The position numbers and the translations under genes were made by a program. The notes under the pieces are model-generated. The model made no database searches. It saw only the letters and a list, made by a program, of their open reading frames with translations, and was not told the origin of the DNA. A stretch of DNA of 64,000 nt, from the NCBI RefSeq assembly GCF_003702045.1, contig NZ_RBTP01000043.1:41026-105025 (forward strand). The letters are read 5' to 3'. The number at the start of each line of letters is the position of its first letter. Within the stretch, counting starts at the first letter, position 1. Of this stretch, positions 33,932 through 42,479 are shown piece after piece. The DNA is from Pseudomonas viridiflava. Lineage in GTDB: Bacteria > Pseudomonadota > Gammaproteobacteria > Pseudomonadales > Pseudomonadaceae.

Positions 33932-35062
33932 ATGCCCAATGAATTGCTGCAACAAGGCGGGGCTCACGCCTGGCTGTATTTCCCGAGCGCGATCCTGCTC
34001 GGCGCCTTGCATGGCCTGGAGCCGGGACATTCCAAAACCATGATGGCGGCCTTCATCGTGGCCATCCGTGGTTCGGTCAAACAGGCCGTTTTGTTGGGCT
34101 TGGCCGCAACGTTGTCGCATACCGCAGTGGTGTGGTTGGTCGCCATCGGCGGCATGTACCTTGGCAAAGGCCTGGATGCGCAAACCACTGAGCCGTACTT
34201 CCAGCTTGCCTCTTCTGCACTGATTATCGTGATCGCGCTATGGATGCTCTGGCGTACTTGGCGCGGCGAGCAGATGTTCAAGTTCGAGCAAGGTGATGAT
34301 CATCACCACGGCGAGCACGACCATGGTCATCATGATGAGACCCATCGAATCGATACCGGCCATGGCCGCATCGAGCTGTCGATCTTCGAGGAAGGCATGC
34401 CACCGCACTGGCGCCTGAAGACACTGACCGGGCACGCTTGGGCTGCCTCAGATGTTCGCCTCATGACTGCTCGTCCGGACGGTAGCAGCCAATCGTTCTC
34501 TTTCGTTGAGCGCGACGGCTTTCTGGAGTCGACGGTCGATATTCCAGAACCACATGAGTTCAGTGCTCGCTTGAGTCTTGGGCATGCAGGCCACTCCCAT
34601 GATTACGATCTCCAGTATCAGGAACACGATCACGGGCATGCTCATTCCGAATTGGAAGGCTTAGAGTTGTCGATTGATGGCTACCAGGATGCGCATGAAC
34701 GTGCGCATGCCAACGATATCCGCAAGCGCTTCACCAATCGCGAGGTCACCACGGGTCAAATCGTCATGTTCGGTTTGACTGGCGGTCTGATTCCTTGTCC
34801 GGCAGCCATCACCGTTCTGTTGCTATGTCTTCAGGTTAAAGAAGTCGCGCTGGGAGGCATGCTTGTCCTGTGTTTCAGCATCGGATTGGCGCTCACCTTG
34901 GTCACTGTAGGTGCTGCGGCGGCAATTGGTGCTAAGCAGGCCTCCAACCGTTGGCCTTGGCTGGGCGCCGTGGCTCGTCGTTTTCCTTACCTGTCCAGCG
35001 TGCTGATCATTGGTGTTGGTCTGTACGTGGGCTTCCATGGCTGGATCGGCCTGAACGCTTGA
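33932..35062 (+). CDS. rcnA: RcnA-like nickel/cobalt efflux transporter
   Basis: The start is the ATG at 33932; 376 residues. Three helices at the N-terminus contain the NicO signature HGLEPGHSKTMMAAFIVA. A long His-rich cytoplasmic or periplasmic loop follows (EQGDDHHHGEHDHGHHDE, and more His to about residue 235). Three more helices carry GLIPCPAAITVLLLC. RcnA exports nickel and cobalt across the inner membrane. The loop, with an extra beta-rich insertion (about 155-225), is longer than in E. coli RcnA. It is co-transcribed with rcnR, yqaA-like and traX-like genes. Confidence 0.85.
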   Translation: MPNELLQQGGAHAWLYFPSAILLGALHGLEPGHSKTMMAAFIVAIRGSVKQAVLLGLAATLSHTAVVWLVAIGGMYLGKGLDAQTTEPYFQLASSALIIVIALWMLWRTWRGEQMFKFEQGDDHHHGEHDHGHHDETHRIDTGHGRIELSIFEEGMPPHWRLKTLTGHAWAASDVRLMTARPDGSSQSFSFVERDGFLESTVDIPEPHEFSARLSLGHAGHSHDYDLQYQEHDHGHAHSELEGLELSIDGYQDAHERAHANDIRKRFTNREVTTGQIVMFGLTGGLIPCPAAITVLLLCLQVKEVALGGMLVLCFSIGLALTLVTVGAAAAIGAKQASNRWPWLGAVARRFPYLSSVLIIGVGLYVGFHGWIGLNA

Positions 35063-35074
35063 GGCAAGTCTTTC

Positions 35075-35512
35075 GTGTTTGAACTCACGAGCTATATTGG
35101 GCTGTTCGTGGCGGCGTTCGGTGCTGCGACGTTATTGCCGATGCAGTCTGAAGCCGTGCTGGTCGGAATGTTGCTCTCCGACCGGTACGTCGTTTCTACG
35201 CTATTGGCGGTAGCCACTGTTGGCAACGTGCTTGGCTCCGCACTGAACTGGCTTCTGGGCCGTTCCGTTGAGCGATTCCGCCACAAGCGCTGGTTTCCCG
35301 TGAGCGAGAGCAAGTTAGAGAAAGCCCAGCATTCCTATCTGCGCTACGGGCGCTGGTCGCTGCTGATGAGCTGGGTGCCAATCATTGGCGACCCGCTGAC
35401 AGTCGTCGCTGGAGTCATGCGCGAACCACTCTGGAGTTTCCTGCTGATTGTCACCTTGGCCAAGGGCGTGCGTTATCTCGTGCTGACCGCCGTCACAATG
35501 GGGTGGGCATGA
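35075..35512 (+). CDS. YqaA/DedA-family membrane protein
   Basis: A 145-residue protein starting with GTG at 35075 after a gaggcaag ribosome site. It has about four hydrophobic segments, with GAATLLPMQSEAVLVGMLLS near the start, a central basic loop (RFRHKRWFPVSESKLEKAQ) and WVPIIGDPLTVVAGVMR. This is the small YqaA type of the SNARE-associated/DedA family, thought to work in lipid or ion movement. It overlaps the next gene by 4 bp (ATGA) and belongs to the rcnRA unit. Its link to metal is inferred from position. Confidence 0.7.
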   Translation: MFELTSYIGLFVAAFGAATLLPMQSEAVLVGMLLSDRYVVSTLLAVATVGNVLGSALNWLLGRSVERFRHKRWFPVSESKLEKAQHSYLRYGRWSLLMSWVPIIGDPLTVVAGVMREPLWSFLLIVTLAKGVRYLVLTAVTMGWA

Positions 35513-36255
35513 CCATGCGTACTGTCCCGCTTTCTCCACTCAACAGCCGAAGCAGTAGCCTGGATCTGATCAAGTGGCTAGCGATGTTGACCATGGTTAT
35601 CGATCACTTGCGGTTGGTGTGGCCGGAGATGAGCAACCTGTTCATTCCGGGAAGACTTTCCTTTCCGTTGTTCTGTGTCGCAATTGCAGCCAACGTGGCG
35701 CGCTCCAAACAGGGTGAGTTGCTGACGGCGGCGAACGGTCGATACCTTGCATTGATGCTGTTGTTCGCTGCCATTTCAGAAGTGCCTTATCGTTACCTCA
35801 GCCCCTCGTCGGGAACATTCAACGTGCTGGTTACCCTGGCCTTCGGTTTGGTGATCGCCTTGGGATGGCAGCATCGCACGCTGCTAAGTGGCGCGATGGC
35901 GCTGATGGCCATAGCTGTTGCTTACGTGCTAAAAGATCCGCTGATGTACGGCTTCTATGGAACGCTCGTTCCAGCGGCGGCCTTGTTGGCGATCAAGAGG
36001 CCGGGTTTAGTTTGGTTTTTGCCAGCGGCGCTATGCTTGTTGATCAATACACGTAGCGGCACTATCGTGAACAAGGCGATGAACTTGGATGTCTATTCAC
36101 TGCTTGTTTTGAGCACGGCTTTTACGGCTCCTCTAATCGGGCTCTGCCTTCTGCGGCAGACCGTCACCTCTAAGATTTGGCCGGTCAGGCAATGGGGATA
36201 CTGGTTTTATCCGGGCCACCTTGCCGCTTTGCAAGCGCTACGGTTGCTTGGCTGA
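35509..36255 (+). CDS. TraX-family acyltransferase-like membrane protein
   Basis: The start is the ATG at 35509, overlapping the previous stop; 248 residues. It is very hydrophobic, with about seven or eight helices and the TraX-like start SSSLDLIKWLAMLTMVIDHL and GRLSFPLFCVAIAAN. TraX acetylates F-pilin on conjugative plasmids. Chromosomal relatives occur without conjugation genes, as here, and their substrate is unknown. It ends the rcnR-rcnA unit and converges with the MFS gene. Its position hints that the metal island once travelled with a plasmid, which is inference. Confidence 0.72.
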   Translation: MTMRTVPLSPLNSRSSSLDLIKWLAMLTMVIDHLRLVWPEMSNLFIPGRLSFPLFCVAIAANVARSKQGELLTAANGRYLALMLLFAAISEVPYRYLSPSSGTFNVLVTLAFGLVIALGWQHRTLLSGAMALMAIAVAYVLKDPLMYGFYGTLVPAAALLAIKRPGLVWFLPAALCLLINTRSGTIVNKAMNLDVYSLLVLSTAFTAPLIGLCLLRQTVTSKIWPVRQWGYWFYPGHLAALQALRLLG

Positions 36256-36294
36256 ATACCGGTCACCAGCTTTAGCAAATCTAGGAACTCGCGA

Positions 36295-37605
36295 TCACCT
36301 GCTGGGCCATTGGCGATGCTGATCATCGATCACGTATGGATGTTCGTGATCCACACCGTCCTGGCCGTCGATGTGCGCGTGATCGCCCGGCAGATTCTCA
36401 TGGGTGTGTTTGATCGACTCCTGATCATGAGCTGGGCGCCAGATCACGATGCTGACCAGTAGTGCACTGCCTGCCACCACGGCGAGGCCAACAAACGACG
36501 CCGTGAGGCTGATGTTGGCTCCCAGCCATCCCGCCAGTGGGTAAGTAATCAACCAGCAAGCATGGGACAGCGCAAATTGGGCGGCAAACAACGCCGGGCG
36601 ATCTTCGGCATGTGCCGAGCGACGCAACAGGCGACCGCTCGGAGTCTGGGCCAGCGAATAGCCCACCCCGAGCACCATCCACAGCGGCAGCAGGAAGTTG
36701 TAGGTGGTCAGGTTGATGCCGACGGCCAAGCCTACGACCAGTATTCCTCCGCCAAACAACATGGCCGTTCGGTCTTTGATGTTTTTCAGCAGGCGAGGCA
36801 AGACCAGGGCCGAGATCATGGAACCACCACCAAACGCAGCCAGCGCCAATGCCGTTGAGCTTTGGGGCAGAGCGAAGCGTGACTGAACCAGCACCACGGT
36901 GTTGACGATGACCATGGCACTGGCAGCCGCTACCGTCAGGTTGAGAGCCAGCAGCCCTCGCAGGCGGGGCGTCGCTAGGAATATGCGCATGCCACGGGTA
37001 GTTCGTTCATAGATGCTGCGTCGTGGTACTTGCTTCGCCTTTGGCAACAACACCGTGGCGACTAGGGCGGCAGAAGCGAGGAAGCCGATGACTGTGCCGG
37101 CGAAAAGGTTGTGGAAGCTGATCACCGTCAGGAGCGCGGCTGCGAGCATTGGGCTCGCGACACTTTCAAGATCGTAGGCTAGGCGCGATAACGACAGCGC
37201 ACGCGTGTAGTCGTCTTCATCCGGCAGGATGTCTGGAATGGTCGCTTGGAACGTTGGAGTGAACGCTGCCGATGCGGACTGAAGGACGAAAATCAGCACG
37301 TAGATTTGCCAAACCTCGGTCACAAACGGGAGAGCCAGCGCTACCACGGCCCGCACCAGATCCAGAGAGACCAGCATGGCTCGGCGAGGCAGGCGCTCTG
37401 CAAAAGCCGCTGCAATGGGCGCAACGCCAATGTAGGCCGTCATTTTGATCGCCAACGCCGTGCCGAGAACGGCACCTGCTTGGGCGCCTGCTAGATCGAA
37501 CGCCAGTAAACCGAGCGCGACGGTGGCAAGGCCAGTCCCTACGAGTGCAATCACTTGAGCCAGGAAAAGATGGCGATAGGATCGGTTGGCTAGGATTTTC
37601 AGCAT
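36295..37605 (-). CDS. MFS exporter with a His-rich tail, probable nickel/cobalt efflux (NreB/NrsD-like)
   Basis: A 436-residue major facilitator with about 11-12 helices; the start at ATG 37605 is chosen over the TTG at 37617. The C-terminal 45 residues are cytoplasmic and His-rich (HTHENLPGDHAHIDGQD, then DHEHPYVIDDQHRQ), as in NreB and NrsD nickel exporters. The substrate is inferred from this tail and from the RcnR-type operator 96 bp upstream, identical to that of rcnR. It probably works with RcnA as a second efflux route. Confidence 0.72.
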   Translation of the reverse strand: MLKILANRSYRHLFLAQVIALVGTGLATVALGLLAFDLAGAQAGAVLGTALAIKMTAYIGVAPIAAAFAERLPRRAMLVSLDLVRAVVALALPFVTEVWQIYVLIFVLQSASAAFTPTFQATIPDILPDEDDYTRALSLSRLAYDLESVASPMLAAALLTVISFHNLFAGTVIGFLASAALVATVLLPKAKQVPRRSIYERTTRGMRIFLATPRLRGLLALNLTVAAASAMVIVNTVVLVQSRFALPQSSTALALAAFGGGSMISALVLPRLLKNIKDRTAMLFGGGILVVGLAVGINLTTYNFLLPLWMVLGVGYSLAQTPSGRLLRRSAHAEDRPALFAAQFALSHACWLITYPLAGWLGANISLTASFVGLAVVAGSALLVSIVIWRPAHDQESIKHTHENLPGDHAHIDGQDGVDHEHPYVIDDQHRQWPSR

Positions 37606-37700
37606 GAGAAATCTCAAAAGGAAACGCGTGCGCCTATCTGGTCACTGAGATTTCCCGAAGATAGAAGAACTACGAGTTTCTCGTTTTCAGATGATTTTGC

Positions 37701-37717
37701 ATCCCCCCTAGGGGGAT
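37701..37717 (-). promoter_or_regulatory. Second RcnR-type operator, in front of the MFS exporter gene
   Basis: The sequence atccccccta gggggat is the exact reverse complement of the operator at 33574-33590. Read in the direction of the MFS gene, both operators are identical over all 17 bp. This strongly suggests control of both promoters by the same regulator. Confidence 0.75.
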
Positions 37718-37881
37718 ATGAATTCATCCTAAACCAGAGCCAGAAGTAGCTCAAGAAATAAGCATTCGACCTTTGATCGAAACTCCGGAGAAGTAGCTTG
37801 CTCAGTGAAGGCACTTAGCCATACGCTGCCGGACGTGAGACCTCTCACGGATATAAAAATATGAGCAAGGAGCAAGCCCTG

Positions 37882-38013
37882 ATGAAACTGTCCGCCATTT
37901 TGATCGCCGCTTTACTTTCGATTACGTCCGTTGCTGCCTTCGCGCACAGCGGCGGCACTGATTCAAAAGGTTGCCATCGCAACCATAAAACCAACGACTA
38001 CCACTGCCATTAA
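37882..38013 (+). CDS. YHYH-domain secreted peptide
   Basis: A 43-residue protein starting at ATG 37882 (aaggag upstream); an in-frame ATG at 37861 is an alternative. A signal peptide (MKLSAILIAALLSITSVAAF) is followed by AHSGGTDSKGCHRNHKTNDYHCH, the short YHYH motif rich in His and Cys. The mature periplasmic peptide of about 20 residues could bind a metal ion. It sits between the nickel and chromate genes and has its own terminator. Confidence 0.7.
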   Translation: MKLSAILIAALLSITSVAAFAHSGGTDSKGCHRNHKTNDYHCH

Positions 38014-38020
38014 ATGGCAG

Positions 38021-38047
38021 AAAGCCCAGCGTCAGGCTGGGCTTTGG
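38021..38047 (+). terminator. Terminator-like hairpin after the YHYH gene
   Basis: The stem aaagcccagc pairs with gctgggcttt around a short loop, 7 bp after the stop. The T-run is short. It may serve both the YHYH gene and, from the other side, chrA. Confidence 0.75.
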
Positions 38048-38118
38048 TGTGAGCTGGTCACTTCAGATATGAAAGGGCCTTGGTGTCTGACGGAGGCTGT
38101 TTAATCCGCTCGTGATAG

Positions 38119-39477
38119 CTAGCGCAACAGATGTACTGCTAGACCAGCGAGCGCACAGGCCATCAGTACCTGAATGACGCCGCGCTTGAAGCGGAACAAT
38201 GCTATTGCGGCTGCGATGGCGATCAATGCAGAGGGCCAGTCGAGGTTACCGCTGAAGCCTTTCGGCCAAAGCACGTGATACCCGAAGAAGCACGCCAGAT
38301 TGAGGATCACCCCAACTACGGCGGCGGTGATGGCGGTAAGCGGTGCCGTGAACTTAAGTTCGTTGTGAGTCGACTCAACCAAAGGGCCACCCGCAAGGAT
38401 GAACAGGAACGAGGGTAAAAAGGTGAACCAGGTCACCAGGGAGGCGGCGACAGCTCCGGCCAGAAACACCTGATCAGCCCCGAACACTTGCGAGACATAG
38501 GCCCCGACGAAGCCGACGAAAGCCACCACCATGATCAGCGGCCCTGGCGTGGTTTCCCCCAGCGCAAGACCGTCGATCATCTGTGTCGGGGTTAGCCAGC
38601 CATAATGACCGACTGCGCCTTGATAGACATACGGCAGTACGGCATAAGCCCCGCCAAAGGTCAGCAATGCAGCTTTGGTAAAGAACCAGCACATCTGGGT
38701 CAGGGTTCCTTCCCACCCAAAGAGCGCGGTCAAAACACCCATCGGCAAAGCCCATAGCACGGCACCAATCAGTGCGAGTGAGGCCAATTTCAACCAGCTG
38801 AACCGAGCATGTTCAGGGGACGGCGTGTCGTCATCGATTAAGGCCGAGCCGAAGGATTTTTTGGCGGCGCTATGGCCACCGGCTATGAACTTCTCAGGTG
38901 CCAATCGCCCGCCGAGATATCCAATCAATGCTGCCCCTAAGACGATCAGCGGGAACGGAACATTGAATGCAAAGATCGCGGCAAATGAAGCCGCTGCTAT
39001 CGCCCACAGCCAATTATTCTTCAGTGCCCGAGAGCCGATTCTATGCGCCGCCTGCACCACGATGGCCGTCACGGCGGGCTTGATGCCGTAGAAGAGTCCG
39101 GCTACCACGGGTACTTTGCCGAACGCGATATACATCCACGACAGCGCGATCAGGATGAATAGTGAGGGCAGCACAAACAGCGCGCCGGCGATCACGCCTC
39201 CCCACGTTCGATGCATCAGCCAACCAATGTAAGTCGCCAGTTGCTGAGCCTCGGGCCCTGGCAACAACATGCAGTAATTGAGGGCATGCAGAAATCTGCG
39301 TTCTGAAATCCAGCGTCGCCGCTTCACCAACTCCTGGTGCATGATCGAGATCTGACCCGCAGGCCCGCCGAAGCTAATGAAACCGAGCTTCAACCAGAAC
39401 CAGAAAGCCTCACACAGACTAATTTGTTCAGGCCTCAACAGATCCGCTTCAACGTCTGGTGCCAGAACTTTACTCAT
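38119..39477 (-). CDS. chrA: Chromate efflux transporter ChrA
   Basis: A 452-residue long-chain CHR protein with two homologous halves. Motifs include FWFWLKLGFISFGGPAGQI and MLLPGPEAQQLATYIGWLMH in the first half, and FTKAALLTFGGAYAVLPYV with ALGETTPGPLIMVVAFVGF in the second. It expels chromate from the cytoplasm driven by the proton potential. Its start overlaps the end of chrB by 8 bp, so the two are translated together. Confidence 0.92.
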   Translation of the reverse strand: MSKVLAPDVEADLLRPEQISLCEAFWFWLKLGFISFGGPAGQISIMHQELVKRRRWISERRFLHALNYCMLLPGPEAQQLATYIGWLMHRTWGGVIAGALFVLPSLFILIALSWMYIAFGKVPVVAGLFYGIKPAVTAIVVQAAHRIGSRALKNNWLWAIAAASFAAIFAFNVPFPLIVLGAALIGYLGGRLAPEKFIAGGHSAAKKSFGSALIDDDTPSPEHARFSWLKLASLALIGAVLWALPMGVLTALFGWEGTLTQMCWFFTKAALLTFGGAYAVLPYVYQGAVGHYGWLTPTQMIDGLALGETTPGPLIMVVAFVGFVGAYVSQVFGADQVFLAGAVAASLVTWFTFLPSFLFILAGGPLVESTHNELKFTAPLTAITAAVVGVILNLACFFGYHVLWPKGFSGNLDWPSALIAIAAAIALFRFKRGVIQVLMACALAGLAVHLLR

Positions 39478-40414
39478 TGGGCTGTTCCTCTTTCACAAAC
39501 CCGGCGAGCAAGCCGTCGAAAATAGCGCTCGCAGCAGCCAGCAAATGATCGTCATCGGTAATGGTTTCGCGCAGCCCAGCCAGCACCCGCTCAACGCCGG
39601 CAGCCTCCACTGGCTGAATACCGCCGATATCGAGGTAGTGCACCAATGCGGCAATCCGGTTTAGGCCTGGCTCCTGAAGTTCAAAGCTGGCTTGCAGGGT
39701 TTCGAAAGTCACGCGGTTGCCAACATGGCTGAAGGTCGCATCATCGAAGTCGAAACCCAGTGCATTTACCGGGCAGTCCTGTGGCGTGTTCAGCCAGAGA
39801 ATCTGAGCGCGGGGGTCAATGAAGCGGCAGATTAACCAGGCACACGCCAGCCGGTCGACCCAGGGACGTTTACGTGTTGCCCAAATACGGCCCTGATAGT
39901 CGTCGAGATTGAGTGCCGTTATTGGTTGGTTGCTGCTGTGTGGCTCATCCGGCGACAGAGCTCTACTTACCGCCGTCTCTAGCTCCCGCAACGCCGAATC
40001 GATCTGCTGCTTTGGCTTACCTGGGAAGTAATCGATGCTGACCAGTTGATCGTAGGCTTTGCGCAGCTTACGAAGCTGTTTGGTCGTCGCCAGCGCGTTT
40101 TCAATACTCAGCTGTCCACGGCATTCTTCGATCTCTGCACCAAGCTTGCCGTAGTCATCGCTACGGTCGAACAACTCGACGAAGCGCTCACCGCTGGGGT
40201 CGACGATCGGAAGAACGTAGGCTGTGCCATTGATGGCGAGGATATCGCGCTCGACAGACGTCAGTGCTTCACGGCAGGCGCCAGTGTCTGGCAGCAGATA
40301 CGCGCCATCGCGCAGAACCGCAGCACCGGAAGCTTTTAATGCACGCCAGGCGCGCATGCGTTCGGTGGCATTGGCAGTGGGTAAGCCAAGAATCAGAGCT
40401 AGCCAATGAGTCAT
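39470..40414 (-). CDS. chrB: Chromate-sensing regulator ChrB
   Basis: A 314-residue protein with the two parts typical of ChrB. An N-terminal winged-helix-like region (ERMRAWRALKASGAAVLRDG, residues about 18-37) is followed by a C-terminal ChrB domain (about 180-305, TRKRPWVDRLACAWLICRFIDP and GFDFDDATFSHVGNRVTFE). ChrB senses chromate and controls chrA, and is the first gene of the chrBA operon here. A palindrome at 40435-40450 in the promoter is a likely binding site. Confidence 0.88.
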   Translation of the reverse strand: MTHWLALILGLPTANATERMRAWRALKASGAAVLRDGAYLLPDTGACREALTSVERDILAINGTAYVLPIVDPSGERFVELFDRSDDYGKLGAEIEECRGQLSIENALATTKQLRKLRKAYDQLVSIDYFPGKPKQQIDSALRELETAVSRALSPDEPHSSNQPITALNLDDYQGRIWATRKRPWVDRLACAWLICRFIDPRAQILWLNTPQDCPVNALGFDFDDATFSHVGNRVTFETLQASFELQEPGLNRIAALVHYLDIGGIQPVEAAGVERVLAGLRETITDDDHLLAAASAIFDGLLAGFVKEEQPNE

Positions 40415-40434
40415 GTAGAGTTAGCTATGTATAT

Positions 40435-40450
40435 TGTAATGACTATTACA
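40435..40450 (-). promoter_or_regulatory. Candidate ChrB operator
   Basis: The perfect inverted repeat tgtaat-gact-attaca lies 20 bp upstream of chrB in a short AT-rich promoter. ChrB is known to bind near its own promoter in other bacteria. This repeat is the only clear candidate site here. Confidence 0.5.
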
Positions 40451-40796
40451 TTAATCTAGATTTTGGCACTTGGAAAGCCGCGCCTCGAAACACAAGTATT
40501 GGTGAGTCCGACTGGAGGATGAGTGGTCGTGCGCAAATAAGGGCGTTATGAGCTGCGCGATGTGGTCAGCGACAGAAATGCTTCTTTCATGCGCTTTAGA
40601 TTTTAAAGGTGAAGGGCCGCTTCTGGCCGAAGGCAGTCAAGCCCTTCGCCATGACAGACGGCAAAAAAGAATTCGGTCTACATTCAAAAACTCGCAAGGC
40701 AGCTACCTCAACACCACCCTCCAGCGCCCAATAGCAGGATGCCTCTCTATCCGTTGAGTGAAATTTCCGAGAGAATCCCAACCCCTTGCGCCTGCT
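40451..40796. other. Non-coding stretch upstream of the DUF6124 leader
   Basis: No supported gene. A 69-codon frame at 40548-40757 has no domain. The piece at about 40610-40680 (ggccgcttctggccgaaggc) resembles degenerate non-coding sequences common in Pseudomonas intergenic DNA. Confidence 0.4.
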
Positions 40797-41010
40797 TACT
40801 CCGGTTTCTAGGCTTGCCCGGTCGCTGCAAAATCAGCGATCAGGTTTGGTAGACCTGTCTTTGCTGGCGCAACGTGTCACCTCTGCGAGGCGAGTTTTTT
40901 CGTCCTGCATTTATGGTGGCCGTGCGCATGGCATCTTCGGATGCACCGGGTGCCAGCAGCCGGTCTACCAACTTGCACACGGCCGCCACCTTATCGTTTG
41001 GTAGCGATAA
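40797..41010 (+). promoter_or_regulatory. Highly structured leader element upstream of the DUF6124-like gene
   Basis: About 210 bp contain several strong pairings. TCGCTG/CAGCGA lies at 40822-40839. A 10-bp perfect long-range repeat, TTGGTAGACC (40846-40855), pairs with GGTCTACCAA (40962-40971). GGTGG+CCGTG (40915-40924) pairs with CACGG+CCACC (40978-40990), interleaved with the previous pair. GCATC-TTCG-GATGC is at 40931-40944, and TTATCG/CGATAA at 40991-41010. The loop of the last hairpin repeats TTTGGTAG, which can compete for the same partner. No known riboswitch class fits. Confidence 0.55.
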
Positions 41011-41046
41011 ATGACGGCTCCTTCATCTGCTGCTGGAGTATCCGAA

Positions 41047-41280
41047 ATGCTTGAAAGAACCATCCCCGATCCACCCGCCACCCTCTACACCATCAACCCA
41101 TCCGTCTCCCAAGAAGAAGCGCTCAACTACGCCTCGGACCTGTTGCGTTGCATCATCACCACCGCTTACGAATCAGGCGATAACGCCGAGGGCACGAGCC
41201 GGGATCTGGTGTTTGCGGTGTTGCACATGGCGGAATTGGCCAAAGCGATGGTGGATCGCTCGCTCGACCATATCGTTTAG
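41047..41280 (+). CDS. DUF6124 (formerly DUF3077)-like small protein
   Basis: A 77-residue soluble helical protein (MLERTIPDPPATLYTINPSV). The ATG at 41047 is chosen over the one at 41011 because relatives begin with a similar short motif with PDPP, and GGAG lies 9 bp upstream. The body (SQEEALNYASDLLRCIITTA) matches the Pseudomonas DUF6124 family, small proteins often found in several copies per genome and of unknown function. The unusual structured leader upstream may control it. Confidence 0.62.
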   Translation: MLERTIPDPPATLYTINPSVSQEEALNYASDLLRCIITTAYESGDNAEGTSRDLVFAVLHMAELAKAMVDRSLDHIV

Positions 41281-41320
41281 CCGAAAAAGACCCGGGGCCG
41301 GGACTGGCCCCTTTGGCGTG

Positions 41321-42478
41321 TCAGTTGCGCCGGTCCAGCAGGTTGACCACCAACCGGTCGATCCAGCCCCAGAGGCGCTGTTTAACCCGCCGCCACAGTG
41401 GCCGGGCTTTCCAGTCGGCCAGGGTGGTTTCGGCGCTCAGGGCAAAGTCTTTTTCGAAGCTGGCGACCACGTCTTTCGTCAGCGTCGGGTCGAGGGCTTC
41501 GACATTGGCTTCAAGATTGAAGCGCAGGTTCCAGTGGTCGAAGTTGCACGAGCCGATGCTCACCCAGTCGTCGATCAGGACCATCTTCAGGTGCAGGAAG
41601 CACGGCTGGTATTCGAAGATTTTCACACCGGCACGTAACAGACGCGGGTAGTAACGATGGCCTGCGTAGCGCACGGACGGGTGATCGGTGCGCGGGCCGG
41701 TCAACAGCAAGCGTACATCGACACCTCTACCCGACGCTTTGCGCAGGGCACGGCGTACTTTCCAGGTCGGCAGGAAGTACGGCGTCGCCAGCCAGATGCG
41801 TTTCTGGCCGGTGTTCAGGGCGCGCACCAGCGATTGCAGAATGTCGCGGTGCTGGCGTGAATCGGCGTAGGCCACGCGGCCCAGCCCTTGCCCGGCCTCT
41901 GGCACGCTGGGCAGGTGCGTCAGGCCAAAGTTCTCTTTGGGGCGCCATGCGGTGCGGCGTGGGTTGACGTGAAACTGTCGGTCGAACAACGCCTGCCAGT
42001 CCATCACCAAGGGTCCAGTGATTTCCACCATCACCTCATGCCATTGGCTGACGTCCTTGTCCGGCTCCCAGAATTCATCGGTCACGCCGGTGCCGCCGAC
42101 CACCGCCAAGGCCTTGTCCACCACCAGTATTTTGCGATGGTCCCGGTAGAGGTTGCGCAGGCCGCGTCGCCAGTGAATCGCGTTGTAGAAGCGCAGGATA
42201 ACGCCAGCATCGGTCAGCTGTTTGCGCAGCCCGGCATCGAAAGCTTGCGAGCCGAAATCGTCGAACAGGCACCGTACGATCACGCCGCGCCGGCCTGCAT
42301 CCACCAGCGCCCTCACGATTGCATCGGCGCAGTCACCCGCTTCGACCAGATACAGTTCCAGATCGACCTGCTGCTCGGCGCGGTCGATGGCGGCGATCAT
42401 GCGGGGGAAGAATGCCGGCCCGTCGATGAGCAGTCGGAATTGGTTGTTTTCACGCCAGGGAAAGATCGCTCCGCTCAT
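41321..42478 (-). CDS. Phospholipase D-type cardiolipin synthase, ClsB-like
   Basis: A 385-residue protein with two complete HKD motifs: HRKILVVD at residues 114-121 and HLKMVLID at 296-303. No N-terminal membrane helices are present, as in ClsB and unlike ClsA. It is expected to join two phosphatidylglycerol molecules, or phosphatidylglycerol and another lipid, into cardiolipin at the inner membrane. The C-terminal part is basic (ARPLWRRVKQRLWGWIDRL). It is followed 1 bp upstream by a YceI gene on the same strand, suggesting one unit. Confidence 0.82.
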   Translation of the reverse strand: MSGAIFPWRENNQFRLLIDGPAFFPRMIAAIDRAEQQVDLELYLVEAGDCADAIVRALVDAGRRGVIVRCLFDDFGSQAFDAGLRKQLTDAGVILRFYNAIHWRRGLRNLYRDHRKILVVDKALAVVGGTGVTDEFWEPDKDVSQWHEVMVEITGPLVMDWQALFDRQFHVNPRRTAWRPKENFGLTHLPSVPEAGQGLGRVAYADSRQHRDILQSLVRALNTGQKRIWLATPYFLPTWKVRRALRKASGRGVDVRLLLTGPRTDHPSVRYAGHRYYPRLLRAGVKIFEYQPCFLHLKMVLIDDWVSIGSCNFDHWNLRFNLEANVEALDPTLTKDVVASFEKDFALSAETTLADWKARPLWRRVKQRLWGWIDRLVVNLLDRRN

Positions 42479-42479
42479 G

